Shown one piece after another: positions 21,676-31,683 of a stretch of 64,000 nucleotides of DNA (its first letter is position 1; each line of letters starts with the position of its first letter). Location: positions 1 to 64,000 of the forward strand of contig CACLSX010000002.1 of NCBI GenBank assembly GCA_902609705.1, in the 5' to 3' direction. A model generated the notes under the pieces. That model had not been told where the DNA came from, searched no databases, and was given only the letters and a program-made list of their open reading frames with translations. Source of the stretch: an uncultured Pelagibacteraceae bacterium. Its GTDB lineage: Bacteria; Pseudomonadota; Alphaproteobacteria; Pelagibacterales; Pelagibacteraceae. The position numbers and the translations under genes were made by a program.

Positions 21676-22251
21676 TTATATCAGTTTTTCAATGTATTTT
21701 TTTAATTTTTTGTAGTTTGAGTGATTTTCAAACTTTTTTCCGTTAATTATGACTGTTGGGGTAGCATTCACTTTATACTTTTTAACACCTTCGATTCGGT
21801 CTTCTAAAATATGATCCTCTATTTTTTTATCCGCCAAGCACTCATCAAAATCAAGATTATATTCAGTATTATCAATAAATTTTTTCATCGCTTGATTTGC
21901 CTCTAATTCATTTTTTCCTTTTATCCACTTATCTTGATTTAAATATAAATGATGCAAAATTTCATGCTCACCATCATTTCTACAATGCGCTAATTTAGTT
22001 GCATTAAATGCAATGATGTCTAATGGAAAGCTTTTAAATTCTATTGAAATCAATCCTTTATCAATAAAATCTTCTTTTAATTTAGGATATATATTTTTAT
22101 GAAAATTTGCACAATGACTACAAGTTAAAGATTCAAAAACCATTAACTTAACTTTTGAGTCTGCACTTCCAACTAAAATTGGTTTAACTTCAGAATTAGC
22201 ATTAATGAAATTAAAAAAAATTAAAATTGAGACAAGAATTATTTTTTTCAT
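21676..22251 (-). CDS. DsbA-family thiol:disulfide oxidoreductase
   Basis: Signal peptide, ESLTCSHCANFHKNIYP (CxxC) and cis-Pro region VNATPTVIINGKKF. Confidence 0.9.
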   Translation of the reverse strand: MKKIILVSILIFFNFINANSEVKPILVGSADSKVKLMVFESLTCSHCANFHKNIYPKLKEDFIDKGLISIEFKSFPLDIIAFNATKLAHCRNDGEHEILHHLYLNQDKWIKGKNELEANQAMKKFIDNTEYNLDFDECLADKKIEDHILEDRIEGVKKYKVNATPTVIINGKKFENHSNYKKLKKYIEKLI

Positions 22252-22730
22252 TTTATTTTAAAATGTTTACTTAGCTCTAAAAGTGAGTTTTTTATTTTGT
22301 CATTTTTAATATTATTTATGCTCTTTATATGTTTATTTTTTGTCGCATTAATAGCGGTATTTTTATGGCTTTCTTCAATTTTTCCATCAAATGTATTCAA
22401 TTTAATGTCATCTAAAACATGATAGCCAAAAAAAACATTAATTTTTTTTATTATTTCTTTTTTAGAATACTCAACGTCAACTTCATTTCCCCTCTTTACT
22501 AAAATATTTAAACGACTGCCCGATAACTTGTTTGAACTTTTATATGACTTAGGAAAGCTTACTTTAAATAAATCTTTACCTACTAAATATTTCCAATTGT
22601 CTAAAGTCTCATTATAAATTTTACCTTTTTTGCTAATTATTCTTTTTGCTTCTGTGGGTAAAGTATCTTTAAAAGATCTTAAACCTTGAATGGAATTATA
22701 TCTCTGCTTAGTATTATATTTTTGACTCAT
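22248..22730 (-). CDS. DUF721/DciA-family protein
   Basis: DNWKYLVGKDLFKVSFPKSYKSS...LNILVKRGNEVDVEYSKKEIIKKINVFFGYHVLDDIKL; next to mutY as is common in alphaproteobacteria. Confidence 0.75.
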   Translation of the reverse strand: MSQKYNTKQRYNSIQGLRSFKDTLPTEAKRIISKKGKIYNETLDNWKYLVGKDLFKVSFPKSYKSSNKLSGSRLNILVKRGNEVDVEYSKKEIIKKINVFFGYHVLDDIKLNTFDGKIEESHKNTAINATKNKHIKSINNIKNDKIKNSLLELSKHFKIK

Positions 22731-23723
22731 ATGAATAATAAAAACATATCAAATAAAATTCTACTTTGGTACGATAATAATAAAAGAATTTTACCTTGGA
22801 GAAAAAAAGTTTCTCAGAAGCAAAAAGAATATTTTACGTTTGTTAGTGAATTTATGTTGCAGCAAACTCAAGTAAAAACTGTTATTCCTTATTTTAAAAA
22901 ATTTGTAAAACAAATTCCAACCTTTCAATCATTGGCAAATGTTGACGAAAAGATCTTAATGAAACATTGGGAAGGTCTTGGTTATTATTCAAGAGCAAGA
23001 AATCTAAAAAAAAGTGCAATTATAATTGTTAGAGATTTCCATGGTAAGTTGCCAAAATCTTATGAAAAGTTAATACAATTACCAGGAGTAGGTGAATATA
23101 CATCTAAAGCAATAATGTCTATAGCATTTAACGTTAAAACTATTCCTTTAGATGGAAATGTAGAGAGAATTCTTAAAAGAACTTTATATTTAAAAAAGCA
23201 GAACGAAATATCTAAAGATTTTTTAAAAACAAAAATTAATTTTTTTGGACTGTCCGATCGTGCCAGCGATTACTCACAAGCAATTATGGAAATAGGTGCT
23301 TTAATTTGCAAACCAAAAAATCCAAGTTGTAAAGAATGTCCATTAAATAAAAATTGTATATCTTTTAAAAAAAATGATTTTGAGTTAACTAAAATTAATA
23401 AAGAAATAAAAACTAAATATTTCGAAGCGACTATTTACAAAAAGCATAATAACTACTTATTAGTCAAAAATGATAAATTTAAATTTTTAAAAAATATGCC
23501 AATTTTTCCTATGACTGAAGTTCGAGAAAGTAAGTATAATTATTCAAATAATAAAAAAATTAATATAAAATTATCTAATATGGAAATGAAAATTTTGCTA
23601 AATAATGCAAAGAGACCTCCAAAGATTAAAAATAAAATATTAATTAAAAAAGACAAATTAAGCTCAGAATTAATTCCATCATTTACCAAAAAAATATTTT
23701 ATACCATCTCAAAATCTGAATGA
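22731..23723 (+). CDS. mutY: A/G-specific adenine glycosylase
   Basis: WYDNNKRILPWR, SEFMLQQTQVKTVIPYF, LPGVGEYTSKAI, and Fe-S motif CKPKNPSCKECPLNKNC. ATG at 22731 preferred over the track start at 22686. Confidence 0.95.
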   Translation: MNNKNISNKILLWYDNNKRILPWRKKVSQKQKEYFTFVSEFMLQQTQVKTVIPYFKKFVKQIPTFQSLANVDEKILMKHWEGLGYYSRARNLKKSAIIIVRDFHGKLPKSYEKLIQLPGVGEYTSKAIMSIAFNVKTIPLDGNVERILKRTLYLKKQNEISKDFLKTKINFFGLSDRASDYSQAIMEIGALICKPKNPSCKECPLNKNCISFKKNDFELTKINKEIKTKYFEATIYKKHNNYLLVKNDKFKFLKNMPIFPMTEVRESKYNYSNNKKINIKLSNMEMKILLNNAKRPPKIKNKILIKKDKLSSELIPSFTKKIFYTISKSE

Positions 23724-24844
23724 AAAAAGTTGCAATTGTTGGAGCTGGCATATCTGGTTTGTATCTTGCAAATGAATTAAACAAAAATACTGAAATAGAC
23801 TATAAAATCTTTGAAAAAAAAGATTACCTCAATTTAAATGAAGGTTATGGCATTCAACTTTCAGTTAATAGTATTAATTTGTTGAATAAAATAGGATTTA
23901 AAAATATTTCAGCATCAGATGTTTATTATCCAACAAAAGTTAATTTTTTCCAGGCTAATAATATTAAAAAGATTTGTGAAATTGATTTAAAGCAATTCAA
24001 TAATGCAAACGACCGTTACACAACACTTAAAAGATCAACATTAATAAAGTTTTTAATTGGTAATATTCCTGAGGAAAAAATTCAATTTAAAGCCAATATT
24101 CAAAATATCGAATATAATGAAAAAATAAAGATTTCTTGGAATAATAAGAATGAAAGTTTCGATTATATAGTAATTGCAGACGGTGTTTTTTCAAAATTAA
24201 AATCCCAAATATCCAATAATGATTTAAACCCAATTTTTAATGGGAACATTGCTTTAAGGGCGAATTTAAAACAACATGAAAAAGATAATATTTCTGTATA
24301 TATGGGGTCAAATTTTCACTATGTAACTTATCCTGTAAATCAAAAACTCGAATATAATTTCGTTGCTATAATCAAAAAGAAGTTAACTACTAAAGAAATT
24401 GAAGATAAAAATATTCTTAATTCTGAAACATTTATAAAATCTTTAAAAGACCTTATATCAAAAAATTCTATTATAAATTTGAAAAATTTAGTAAATTTAA
24501 AGTGTTTTCCTGTATTTGTGAGTACTGAATTACCCTCATTAAAATACCAAAATACTTTTTTGAGTGGAGATGCTTTATTTGCTTTTCCACCTTCTTTTGC
24601 ACAAGGTGCTTCTCAAAGTATTGAAACAGCAAATGGTATTTTTGAAAATATTACAAGTTCAAATAGTATTTATAAAGATAAGGTAAGTAAAATATTACTA
24701 GTAAATAAACGATCAAAATTAAACCATTTTGCCTTCCATTTAACTAATCCAATAATAATATTAATTAGAAATATTGTTTTGAAATTTTTATCAAAAAATA
24801 AAAAATTTCTAGAGAGTTATCTTGGAAAAATTTATAGAAATTAA
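23720..24844 (+). CDS. FAD-dependent monooxygenase (UbiH/salicylate hydroxylase-like)
   Basis: KKVAIVGAGISGLYLANELNKN, YIVIADGVFSKLK, LSGDALFAFPPSFAQGASQSIETA. Confidence 0.85.
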   Translation: MKKVAIVGAGISGLYLANELNKNTEIDYKIFEKKDYLNLNEGYGIQLSVNSINLLNKIGFKNISASDVYYPTKVNFFQANNIKKICEIDLKQFNNANDRYTTLKRSTLIKFLIGNIPEEKIQFKANIQNIEYNEKIKISWNNKNESFDYIVIADGVFSKLKSQISNNDLNPIFNGNIALRANLKQHEKDNISVYMGSNFHYVTYPVNQKLEYNFVAIIKKKLTTKEIEDKNILNSETFIKSLKDLISKNSIINLKNLVNLKCFPVFVSTELPSLKYQNTFLSGDALFAFPPSFAQGASQSIETANGIFENITSSNSIYKDKVSKILLVNKRSKLNHFAFHLTNPIIILIRNIVLKFLSKNKKFLESYLGKIYRN

Positions 24845-25914
24845 GTAGTTGGCCTTAGTCTTTGCCTCAAATCATCAATTGGTTTGAGTGAATTACCTGA
24901 TTTATAATACCAAAAAGTCCAACCGTTACAGCTCTCAGCACCTAATATTTGTGCAGCAACTTTATGAATTGATCCTTCTGATTTCCGATATTTTATACTA
25001 CCATCAATCATAATTTTCGCATTGATTTGTTTTTTTTGATCAAAAATTTCAGTACCAGGTTTAATAATTCCTAATTCAACCAAAGATCCAAATGGCACTC
25101 TTGGTTTGGATCTATTATTTTTTATAGTATCTAAATATTCATCTTCTATAATTTTTGTATTTTTAATTCTTTTACTTGCAGCTTCAAAATAGTTTTTTTC
25201 TTTTTCTATCCCAAAATAATTTCTACCTAACTTTTTTGAAACTACAGCAGTTGTTCCCGTACCGAGAAACGGGTCCAATATTAAATCGCCTTTATTAGAC
25301 GATGCTAATATAATTCTGTGCAATAAAGACTCTGGCTTTTGCGTTGAGTGAACTTTATTACCATTATTTTTAAGTCTTTCTTTTCCATTACATATAGGTA
25401 AATTCCATGTAGATCTCATCTGTAGATCATCGTTTAAACATTTAAGTGATTGATAGTTAAAAGTATATTTTGAGCCTTCACTTTTTGATGCCCATATAAG
25501 TGTTTCGTGTGCATTCGTAAAACGTGTTCCTCTAAAATTTGGCATAGGGTTATTTTTGTTCCAAATCACATCATTTAGTATCCAAAAACCTAAATCTTGC
25601 ATTTTTGAACCAACTCTAAAAATATTATGATAACTTCCTATGACCCATATAGATCCATTTTTTTTTAAAATTCTTTTACATTCTTTAAGCCATTGAACTG
25701 AAAACTCATCATAACTTTTAAAACTATCAAATTTATCCCACGCATCGTCTACAGCATCGACTTTAGATCTATCAGGTCGACTTAATTCTTTTTTCAGTTG
25801 AAGGTTGTAAGGTGGGTCTGCAAATATCAGATCAAAACTTTCAGCCGGAATTTTTTTTAATTCTTTAATACTATCTCCATTAATAATTTTATTTTTTATG
25901 TCTGAAATGATCAT
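24841..25914 (-). CDS. ccrM: Cell-cycle-type DNA adenine methyltransferase (CcrM, GANTC family)
   Basis: FADPPYNLQLKKELSRPDRSKVDAVDDAWDKF, WNKNNPMPNFRGTRFTNAHETLIWA, ILDPFLGTGTTAVV; C-terminal domain ending WTFWYYKSGNSLKPIDDLR. Confidence 0.95.
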   Translation of the reverse strand: MIISDIKNKIINGDSIKELKKIPAESFDLIFADPPYNLQLKKELSRPDRSKVDAVDDAWDKFDSFKSYDEFSVQWLKECKRILKKNGSIWVIGSYHNIFRVGSKMQDLGFWILNDVIWNKNNPMPNFRGTRFTNAHETLIWASKSEGSKYTFNYQSLKCLNDDLQMRSTWNLPICNGKERLKNNGNKVHSTQKPESLLHRIILASSNKGDLILDPFLGTGTTAVVSKKLGRNYFGIEKEKNYFEAASKRIKNTKIIEDEYLDTIKNNRSKPRVPFGSLVELGIIKPGTEIFDQKKQINAKIMIDGSIKYRKSEGSIHKVAAQILGAESCNGWTFWYYKSGNSLKPIDDLRQRLRPTT

Positions 25915-25927
25915 TTTATATTTTTGA

Positions 25928-25956
25928 ATTAGACTCCAGTCAGGAGTCTACGTCAA
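25928..25956 (-). promoter_or_regulatory. Predicted ccrM promoter (TTGACG-N17-TCTAAT) containing two GANTC sites
   Basis: On the minus strand: TTGACG (25956-25951), 17-nt spacer, TCTAAT (25933-25928). GAGTC/GACTC at 25932-25936 and 25944-25948 lie in the inverted repeat 25930-25950. Confidence 0.6.
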
Positions 25957-25995
25957 CCTGTGATTGAATTTATTGATTGATAATTGTTATGATTA

Positions 25996-26568
25996 TTATT
26001 TAAGACTCAATATCTTGTGTATTGGTTGGAAGGTTTTTCTATGAAATCTAGTCACTCCAAATTTTTTAATAGCTTTAATATGATCCTTGGTTCCATAACC
26101 TGCATTATTATCCCAGCCGTATTTTTTAAAAGAAAAAGACATCTTTTTCATTAGCCTATCTCTTTCAACTTTAGCAATAATCGATGCGGCTGAAATTTCA
26201 GGAATTTTTTCATCACCTTTTACAATAGTTTTAATTACATAATTTTTTAAGTCTGGTGGTTTATTACCATCTATTAAAACTTTTTTAGGTTTCAATTTGA
26301 GTTTCTTAATTGCTCTTTTCATTGAAAGTAGGCTAGCATTTAAAATATTAATTTTTTCAATTTCTTTTATTGATGCAGATCCTAACGCCCAAACTGAATT
26401 TTTTTTTATATATTTAGCTAAAGTTTCCCTCTGAATTTTGTTAAGTTTTTTTGAATCTTTAAGAATTTTTCTATTAATTTCTTTATTTAATATAACAGCA
26501 GCTGCATAAACTGGTCCTACAAGGCTCCCTCTTCCAACTTCATCAACCCCAGCAATAATTTTTTTCAT
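25996..26568 (-). CDS. rnhB: Ribonuclease HII
   Basis: IAGVDEVGRGSLVGPVYAAAVIL, IDGNKPPDL, ISAASIIAKVERDRLM. Confidence 0.95.
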   Translation of the reverse strand: MKKIIAGVDEVGRGSLVGPVYAAAVILNKEINRKILKDSKKLNKIQRETLAKYIKKNSVWALGSASIKEIEKINILNASLLSMKRAIKKLKLKPKKVLIDGNKPPDLKNYVIKTIVKGDEKIPEISAASIIAKVERDRLMKKMSFSFKKYGWDNNAGYGTKDHIKAIKKFGVTRFHRKTFQPIHKILSLK

Positions 26569-26587
26569 ATAAAATATTATTAAAAAT

Positions 26588-27292
26588 TTAAATCTCTAAA
26601 CCAGTTTCATCTATTTTTTTTCTAATTTCTTTAAGATCGGCCCAAGAATATTTTTTTTGCTCTGCTTGTCTTAGTAGATATGCTGGGTGAAAAGTTATCA
26701 TTGTTAAATATGTTTTATTATTAATAATTACTTCCTTCCATTTTCCTCTTTCTTTAGAGATTTTAATTTTATTCCCGAAGAGCGCTTCCATTGCTGTGCT
26801 TCCCATTAAAATAAGTATTTCTGGATTTATAATCGAAATATGTTTTCTTAAATATTCAGAGTATCTATTTATTTCTGATATTTCAGGCTTTCTGTTATTT
26901 GGAGGTCTATAATTTACAACATTAGTTATATAAACGTTAGTTCTATCTAAATTAATAGCTTTCAACATTTTATTTAAAAGCATTCCTGCATCACCAACAA
27001 AAGGTTTTCCTAATTCATCTTCTTTTTGTCCAGGTCCTTCACCTACAATCATTATTTTTGAAGATGAATTTCCATCACTGAAAACAAGATTTTTTGCACT
27101 ATTTTTTAGTTCACAATCTTCAATCTTTTCTATTTCAACTCTAAGTTTTGCTAATTCTTCAGATTTTTCCTCATTAGAAGCATTATTTTTAAATCTATTT
27201 ATTGGCTCATCACTAAATTCATATTCAATACCTAGCTCGTTTATTAAATCATTATCAAATATGTCATTTTGATTTTTTTCATTTAAAGTCAT
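26588..27292 (-). CDS. Uracil-DNA glycosylase family 4-like protein
   Basis: MIVGEGPGQKEDELGKPFVGDAGMLLNKML, TNVVNYRPPNNRKP, TFHPAYLLRQ. Confidence 0.88.
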   Translation of the reverse strand: MTLNEKNQNDIFDNDLINELGIEYEFSDEPINRFKNNASNEEKSEELAKLRVEIEKIEDCELKNSAKNLVFSDGNSSSKIMIVGEGPGQKEDELGKPFVGDAGMLLNKMLKAINLDRTNVYITNVVNYRPPNNRKPEISEINRYSEYLRKHISIINPEILILMGSTAMEALFGNKIKISKERGKWKEVIINNKTYLTMITFHPAYLLRQAEQKKYSWADLKEIRKKIDETGLEI

Positions 27293-27302
27293 AAAGTAAA
27301 AA

Positions 27303-28982
27303 ATGTTCTTAAAAATTTTTTGTTTTATAATATTAATTCTATACCAAACAAATCTCTATTCAAAAGCAGCGAATGAAAAAGAATTCAACCAGAAGTATCT
27401 ATCAAATTATCTTTCAGCATTATTATCATTTGATAACCAGAAAAATAACGATGCTCTTAAGTTTTTTGAAAATTCAAAAATATTAATTCAATCACATGAT
27501 AGTTTTTTGCAAGAATATGTATTTTCTTTACTTTTGGATGGACAGGTTAAAAAAGCAATTAAACAAGTAAAATATTCTAATTCCTCAATAGGAGGAGATT
27601 TTTTTGAAGGAAATTTATTATTAATTTTAGATAGCATTAACAAGAAAAAGTTTAAACAAGCAGCTTTGAAGTTAAAAAAATTGGAAAAGTTCAAAGAGGA
27701 CGACTCATACAAATTTATAATTTATTCTAGCTTAAAAAGTTACATTGATCTTTTTATATATAAAAAATCTGACATTGTTGAGCAATTTGGAAAATTAGAT
27801 TTGATAAACATGGCTTTTCAAAATTGTTATTTGAATTCCAAAAAAACTGAGTCTTATTTTTTAAATTTAATTAATGATCCTCAAAGTGATTACTCTAGAT
27901 ATACTTTTTTTTATTTGAGTAACGAAGTGTCTAATAACGACCTTGCAACAGTTGATAATTTTGCAGATACAATAGATCCTTTAAGAAGTAGTTTGCTTAT
28001 TTCTCAAGTAAAAAAATGGATAGATGAAAAAAAATATACAAAATTAACACAGCATTTTTCATGTCAAAATGAGAATGATATTTTGGCAGAATTCTTTTTC
28101 CTTATATCTAATTTTTATTCATCTCAAAGTAGATTTGATTACTCAAACATATATTTAAATATTTCAAATTATTTAAATCCAAAATTTTATTTTAATTTAT
28201 CATTAATAGCTGAAAACTATCAGTCTAATAATAATTATGATCTAGCAAAAAAAACTTTCGAAAAATTTGATGATAAGGATGAAATATTTTTTTGGTACAA
28301 AACAAAGAAGATTGCCAGAATTATAGCAGAGGAAGAAAATTATGATGCAAGTTTGAACTATATATTAAAAAATCTTGAAAAATTTAATAACAAATCGACA
28401 AAGATGATTTATGATTTGGCAAATATTTACAAAAACTTTAAAAAATATGATGAGGCTATAAATTATTATACTTTGGCCTTAAAAAATTTGGATAAAAATT
28501 CTATGGCTTATGCAGATGTTCTTTATCGCAGAGGTGGAGCGTATGAAAGATTAAAAAATTATGATTTGGCGGATAAGGATTTGCTAAATTCAATTAAAAT
28601 TAGACCTGACGAACCCTATACACTTAACTATCTCGCTTATAGTTGGTTAGAAAGAGGATATAAAATTGAAGAAGCAATAGAAATGTTAAATCAAGCTTAC
28701 AAAGGAAAAGAAGAAGACCCTTACATAACAGACTCTGTTGGTTGGGGTTATTATTTGACAGGAAATTATATTGAAGCAGAAAAATATTTAAGAAAAGCTG
28801 TTGAATTGTTACCAAGTGATCCTGTTGCAAGTGATCATTATGGAGATGTTCTTTGGCAATTAAATAGAAAAATCCAAGCTAATTATTTTTGGAAAAGTGC
28901 TTTAAATAGCGATGAAGCAGATGAAGAATTGAAAATTAAAGTTAAGGAAAAATTATATAATGGCTTAAATAATAATTCTTAA
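27303..28982 (+). CDS. Exported TPR-repeat protein
   Basis: N-terminal signal sequence; repeated TPR helices such as KKYDEAINYYTLALKNLDKNSMAYADVLYRRGGAYERLKNYDLADKDLLNSIKIRPDEPYTLNYLAYSWLERG. Confidence 0.88.
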   Translation: MFLKIFCFIILILYQTNLYSKAANEKEFNQKYLSNYLSALLSFDNQKNNDALKFFENSKILIQSHDSFLQEYVFSLLLDGQVKKAIKQVKYSNSSIGGDFFEGNLLLILDSINKKKFKQAALKLKKLEKFKEDDSYKFIIYSSLKSYIDLFIYKKSDIVEQFGKLDLINMAFQNCYLNSKKTESYFLNLINDPQSDYSRYTFFYLSNEVSNNDLATVDNFADTIDPLRSSLLISQVKKWIDEKKYTKLTQHFSCQNENDILAEFFFLISNFYSSQSRFDYSNIYLNISNYLNPKFYFNLSLIAENYQSNNNYDLAKKTFEKFDDKDEIFFWYKTKKIARIIAEEENYDASLNYILKNLEKFNNKSTKMIYDLANIYKNFKKYDEAINYYTLALKNLDKNSMAYADVLYRRGGAYERLKNYDLADKDLLNSIKIRPDEPYTLNYLAYSWLERGYKIEEAIEMLNQAYKGKEEDPYITDSVGWGYYLTGNYIEAEKYLRKAVELLPSDPVASDHYGDVLWQLNRKIQANYFWKSALNSDEADEELKIKVKEKLYNGLNNNS

Positions 28983-29825
28983 ATGAAGTTTCATAAAATA
29001 AAATCATTTGCAAAAGTAAACTTAACTTTAAAAATTTTAAATAAATACTCAAATGGTTATCATAAAATCGAAAGTTTAATATCTAAGATCAATTTGGCTG
29101 ATGAGATTTTAATAAAAGAGATACAAGGTTCAAAAAATAGAATATCGTTTAGTGGGAAATTTTCCCCAAATATTTCAAATACAAATACAATTTCAAAACT
29201 ACTAAAAATCTTAAATGATCAAAATTATATTAAAAATAAAAAATTCAATATCAAAGTAAAAAAAAATATACCCCAATCTTCTGGTATGGGGGGAGGATCT
29301 ATGAATGCAGCATCCATTTTGAACTATTTATTTAAAAAAAGAATAATTAAAACTACAAAAAATAATTTAATAAAAATTGCAAATAAAGTTGGTTCAGATG
29401 TAATTTTGGGTCTTTATGAAAGTCCAATGATCCTACAAGGGCAAAATATAAGTAAAATTAATAAAAAATTAAATTTTCATTTGTTAATAATAAAGCCTAA
29501 TTTTGGATGTTCTACTAAGATGATCTATGCAAAACACAAAGGATTTTCAAAGAGCCTATTCAATAAATCAAACAAGATTGACAGACAAGATCTATTAAAA
29601 GTTTCAAATAACGATTTAGAGAGAGCAGCTTTTAATAAATATCCAATTTTAAGAAAGATCAAAAGTTACTTGCAAAATTTAGATAATATTTACTTTGCAA
29701 ATATGACAGGGTCGGGTTCTACTATAATTGGTTATTTTTTAACCAAAAATGCGGCAATAAAAGCTCAAAAAAAATTAAAAAATAAATATAAAAACTATTG
29801 GTGTATTTACTCTAAAACTATATAA
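28983..29825 (+). CDS. ispE: 4-diphosphocytidyl-2-C-methyl-D-erythritol kinase
   Basis: SFAKVNLTLKILNKYSNGYHKIESL, NIPQSSGMGGGSMNAASIL, MTGSGSTIIGYF. Confidence 0.92.
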   Translation: MKFHKIKSFAKVNLTLKILNKYSNGYHKIESLISKINLADEILIKEIQGSKNRISFSGKFSPNISNTNTISKLLKILNDQNYIKNKKFNIKVKKNIPQSSGMGGGSMNAASILNYLFKKRIIKTTKNNLIKIANKVGSDVILGLYESPMILQGQNISKINKKLNFHLLIIKPNFGCSTKMIYAKHKGFSKSLFNKSNKIDRQDLLKVSNNDLERAAFNKYPILRKIKSYLQNLDNIYFANMTGSGSTIIGYFLTKNAAIKAQKKLKNKYKNYWCIYSKTI

Positions 29826-29857
29826 AGCTTTTTTTTTGTGTTATACGAAAAACATCT

Positions 29858-29932
29858 TGGGGTGTAGCCAAGTGGTAAGGCAGCGGTTTTTGGTACCGCC
29901 ATTCCTAGGTTCGAATCCTAGCACCCCAGCCA
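29858..29932 (+). tRNA. tRNA-Gln (anticodon TTG), CCA encoded
   Basis: Cloverleaf: acceptor TGGGGTG/CACCCCA, anticodon stem GCGGT-TTTTGGT-ACCGC, T arm CTAGGTTCGAATCCTAG, 3' GCCA. Confidence 0.95.
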
Positions 29933-29935
29933 TTT

Positions 29936-31207
29936 ATGAAAGCTTTACTTAAAAAAATTTTTCAAAACAAAAAAATTTCAAGCGATAAAGATCTTAATTT
30001 TCTAGATTTAAAAAATAATAAGGGAGTAAATAAAATATTTGGTGCAATAAATAACCACAATGAAACTAGCGAGATTAGATATGTTGGTGGTTGTGTAAGA
30101 AAAATTTTAAATGATGAAAAAACAGATGATATCGACCTTGCAACTAATTTAACTCCTGATCAAGTTAAACAATGCTTAGTTAAAAACCAAATAAAGTTTT
30201 TTGAAACAGGAATTGAACATGGCACAATCACAGCAGTGATTGATGATCAAAATTTTGAAATTACAACATTAAGAAAAGATATAAAAACAGATGGAAGGCA
30301 TGCTGTTGTAGAATATACAACTAATTGGAAGGAAGATTCATTAAGGAGAGATTTTTCAATAAATTCAATATATTCAGATTTAGACGGAAATTTATATGAT
30401 CCAAATTCTGGTCATAAAGATTTAAATGTTGGAATAATTAAATTTATAGGTGATCCAGAAACTAGAATAAAAGAAGATTATTTAAGAATTATTAGATATT
30501 TAAGATTTTATACTGAATATAGCAAAATCGATCATGAAATTAATATAATAAAAATCATTAAAAAAAATATAGAGGGTTTAGGAAAAATATCAAAAGAAAG
30601 ACAATTCAATGAATTAAAAAAAATTCTCAAATTGGATAACTTTTTAAAGTTATTTAAAAATAAAACCTCTTGTGAATTATTTTCATTAATTTTTCCTCAA
30701 CTAAAAAATTTTAAAAAATTGAGCAAGTTATCAAAACCAAGAGAAAAGATATTAAAAAATAAAAGTTTAAATTTCGTCATTTCTTTTCTTGTAATCGATG
30801 AAACTGACAATTCTGACTATTTTGTATATAAATATAATTTACCCAATGAGTTAAAAGATAAAATTAATTTTCTAAAAAATAATTCGCTAAATAAAGATAG
30901 TACTAAAATTTTTAACAAGAAAGATTTACAAAAAATATTTTATTATAAGGGTAAATCTAGCACAATCGATTTAATTGATTTCAATTTGTTATATTTTAAA
31001 GAAAGTAAAAAACTTTCAGAATTAAAAACTTACTTTGAAAAATTAGATAAACCAGAATTTCCAATAAAAGCTCAGTTATTGATAAATGATTATGGATTGA
31101 AGGAGGGAAGGGAATTGGGTCAAAAATTAAAAAATTTAGAAATTAAATGGATTGAAAATAATTTTAATTTATCAAAAAAAGATATGGAAAAAGTTTTATC
31201 AAATTAA
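29936..31207 (+). CDS. CCA tRNA nucleotidyltransferase / poly(A) polymerase family
   Basis: [72 protein letters not shown]. Confidence 0.93.
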   Translation: MKALLKKIFQNKKISSDKDLNFLDLKNNKGVNKIFGAINNHNETSEIRYVGGCVRKILNDEKTDDIDLATNLTPDQVKQCLVKNQIKFFETGIEHGTITAVIDDQNFEITTLRKDIKTDGRHAVVEYTTNWKEDSLRRDFSINSIYSDLDGNLYDPNSGHKDLNVGIIKFIGDPETRIKEDYLRIIRYLRFYTEYSKIDHEINIIKIIKKNIEGLGKISKERQFNELKKILKLDNFLKLFKNKTSCELFSLIFPQLKNFKKLSKLSKPREKILKNKSLNFVISFLVIDETDNSDYFVYKYNLPNELKDKINFLKNNSLNKDSTKIFNKKDLQKIFYYKGKSSTIDLIDFNLLYFKESKKLSELKTYFEKLDKPEFPIKAQLLINDYGLKEGRELGQKLKNLEIKWIENNFNLSKKDMEKVLSN

Positions 31208-31680
31208 ACGTATTTTACGTCTACAATTTCAAAATTTTTTGTCCCTGCTGGTGTATTTATCTCTACAAGATCCCCTTTATTTTTACCTATGAGACCTTTT
31301 CCTATTGGTGATTGAAAATAAAGAAGCTTTTGTTTTAGATCTGCCTCGTCTTTACCAACAATTTTGTAATTTATTTTTTCATTTGTATCTAAATTTTGAA
31401 GGTAGACTGTTGATCCAAATATCACTTTTCCATCATTACTAATCTTCGTGATATCAATTACATTTGCTCTTGCAATTAAATCCTCAACTTCTTGAATTCT
31501 TCCTTCGTTATGAGATTGCTGTTCTTTTGCAGCATGATATTCAGCATTTTCTTTCAAATCTCCATGTGATCTTGCTTCAGCAATGGCTGCAACAATTTCG
31601 GGTCTCTTTTTTTCTTTTAAAAAAATTAATTCACTTTTTAATTTTTCTAATCCTTCAGTAGTAATTGGTTCTTTATCCAT
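31204..31680 (-). CDS. greA: Transcription elongation factor GreA
   Basis: [61 protein letters not shown]. Confidence 0.97.
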   Translation of the reverse strand: MDKEPITTEGLEKLKSELIFLKEKKRPEIVAAIAEARSHGDLKENAEYHAAKEQQSHNEGRIQEVEDLIARANVIDITKISNDGKVIFGSTVYLQNLDTNEKINYKIVGKDEADLKQKLLYFQSPIGKGLIGKNKGDLVEINTPAGTKNFEIVDVKYV

Positions 31681-31683
31681 AAT

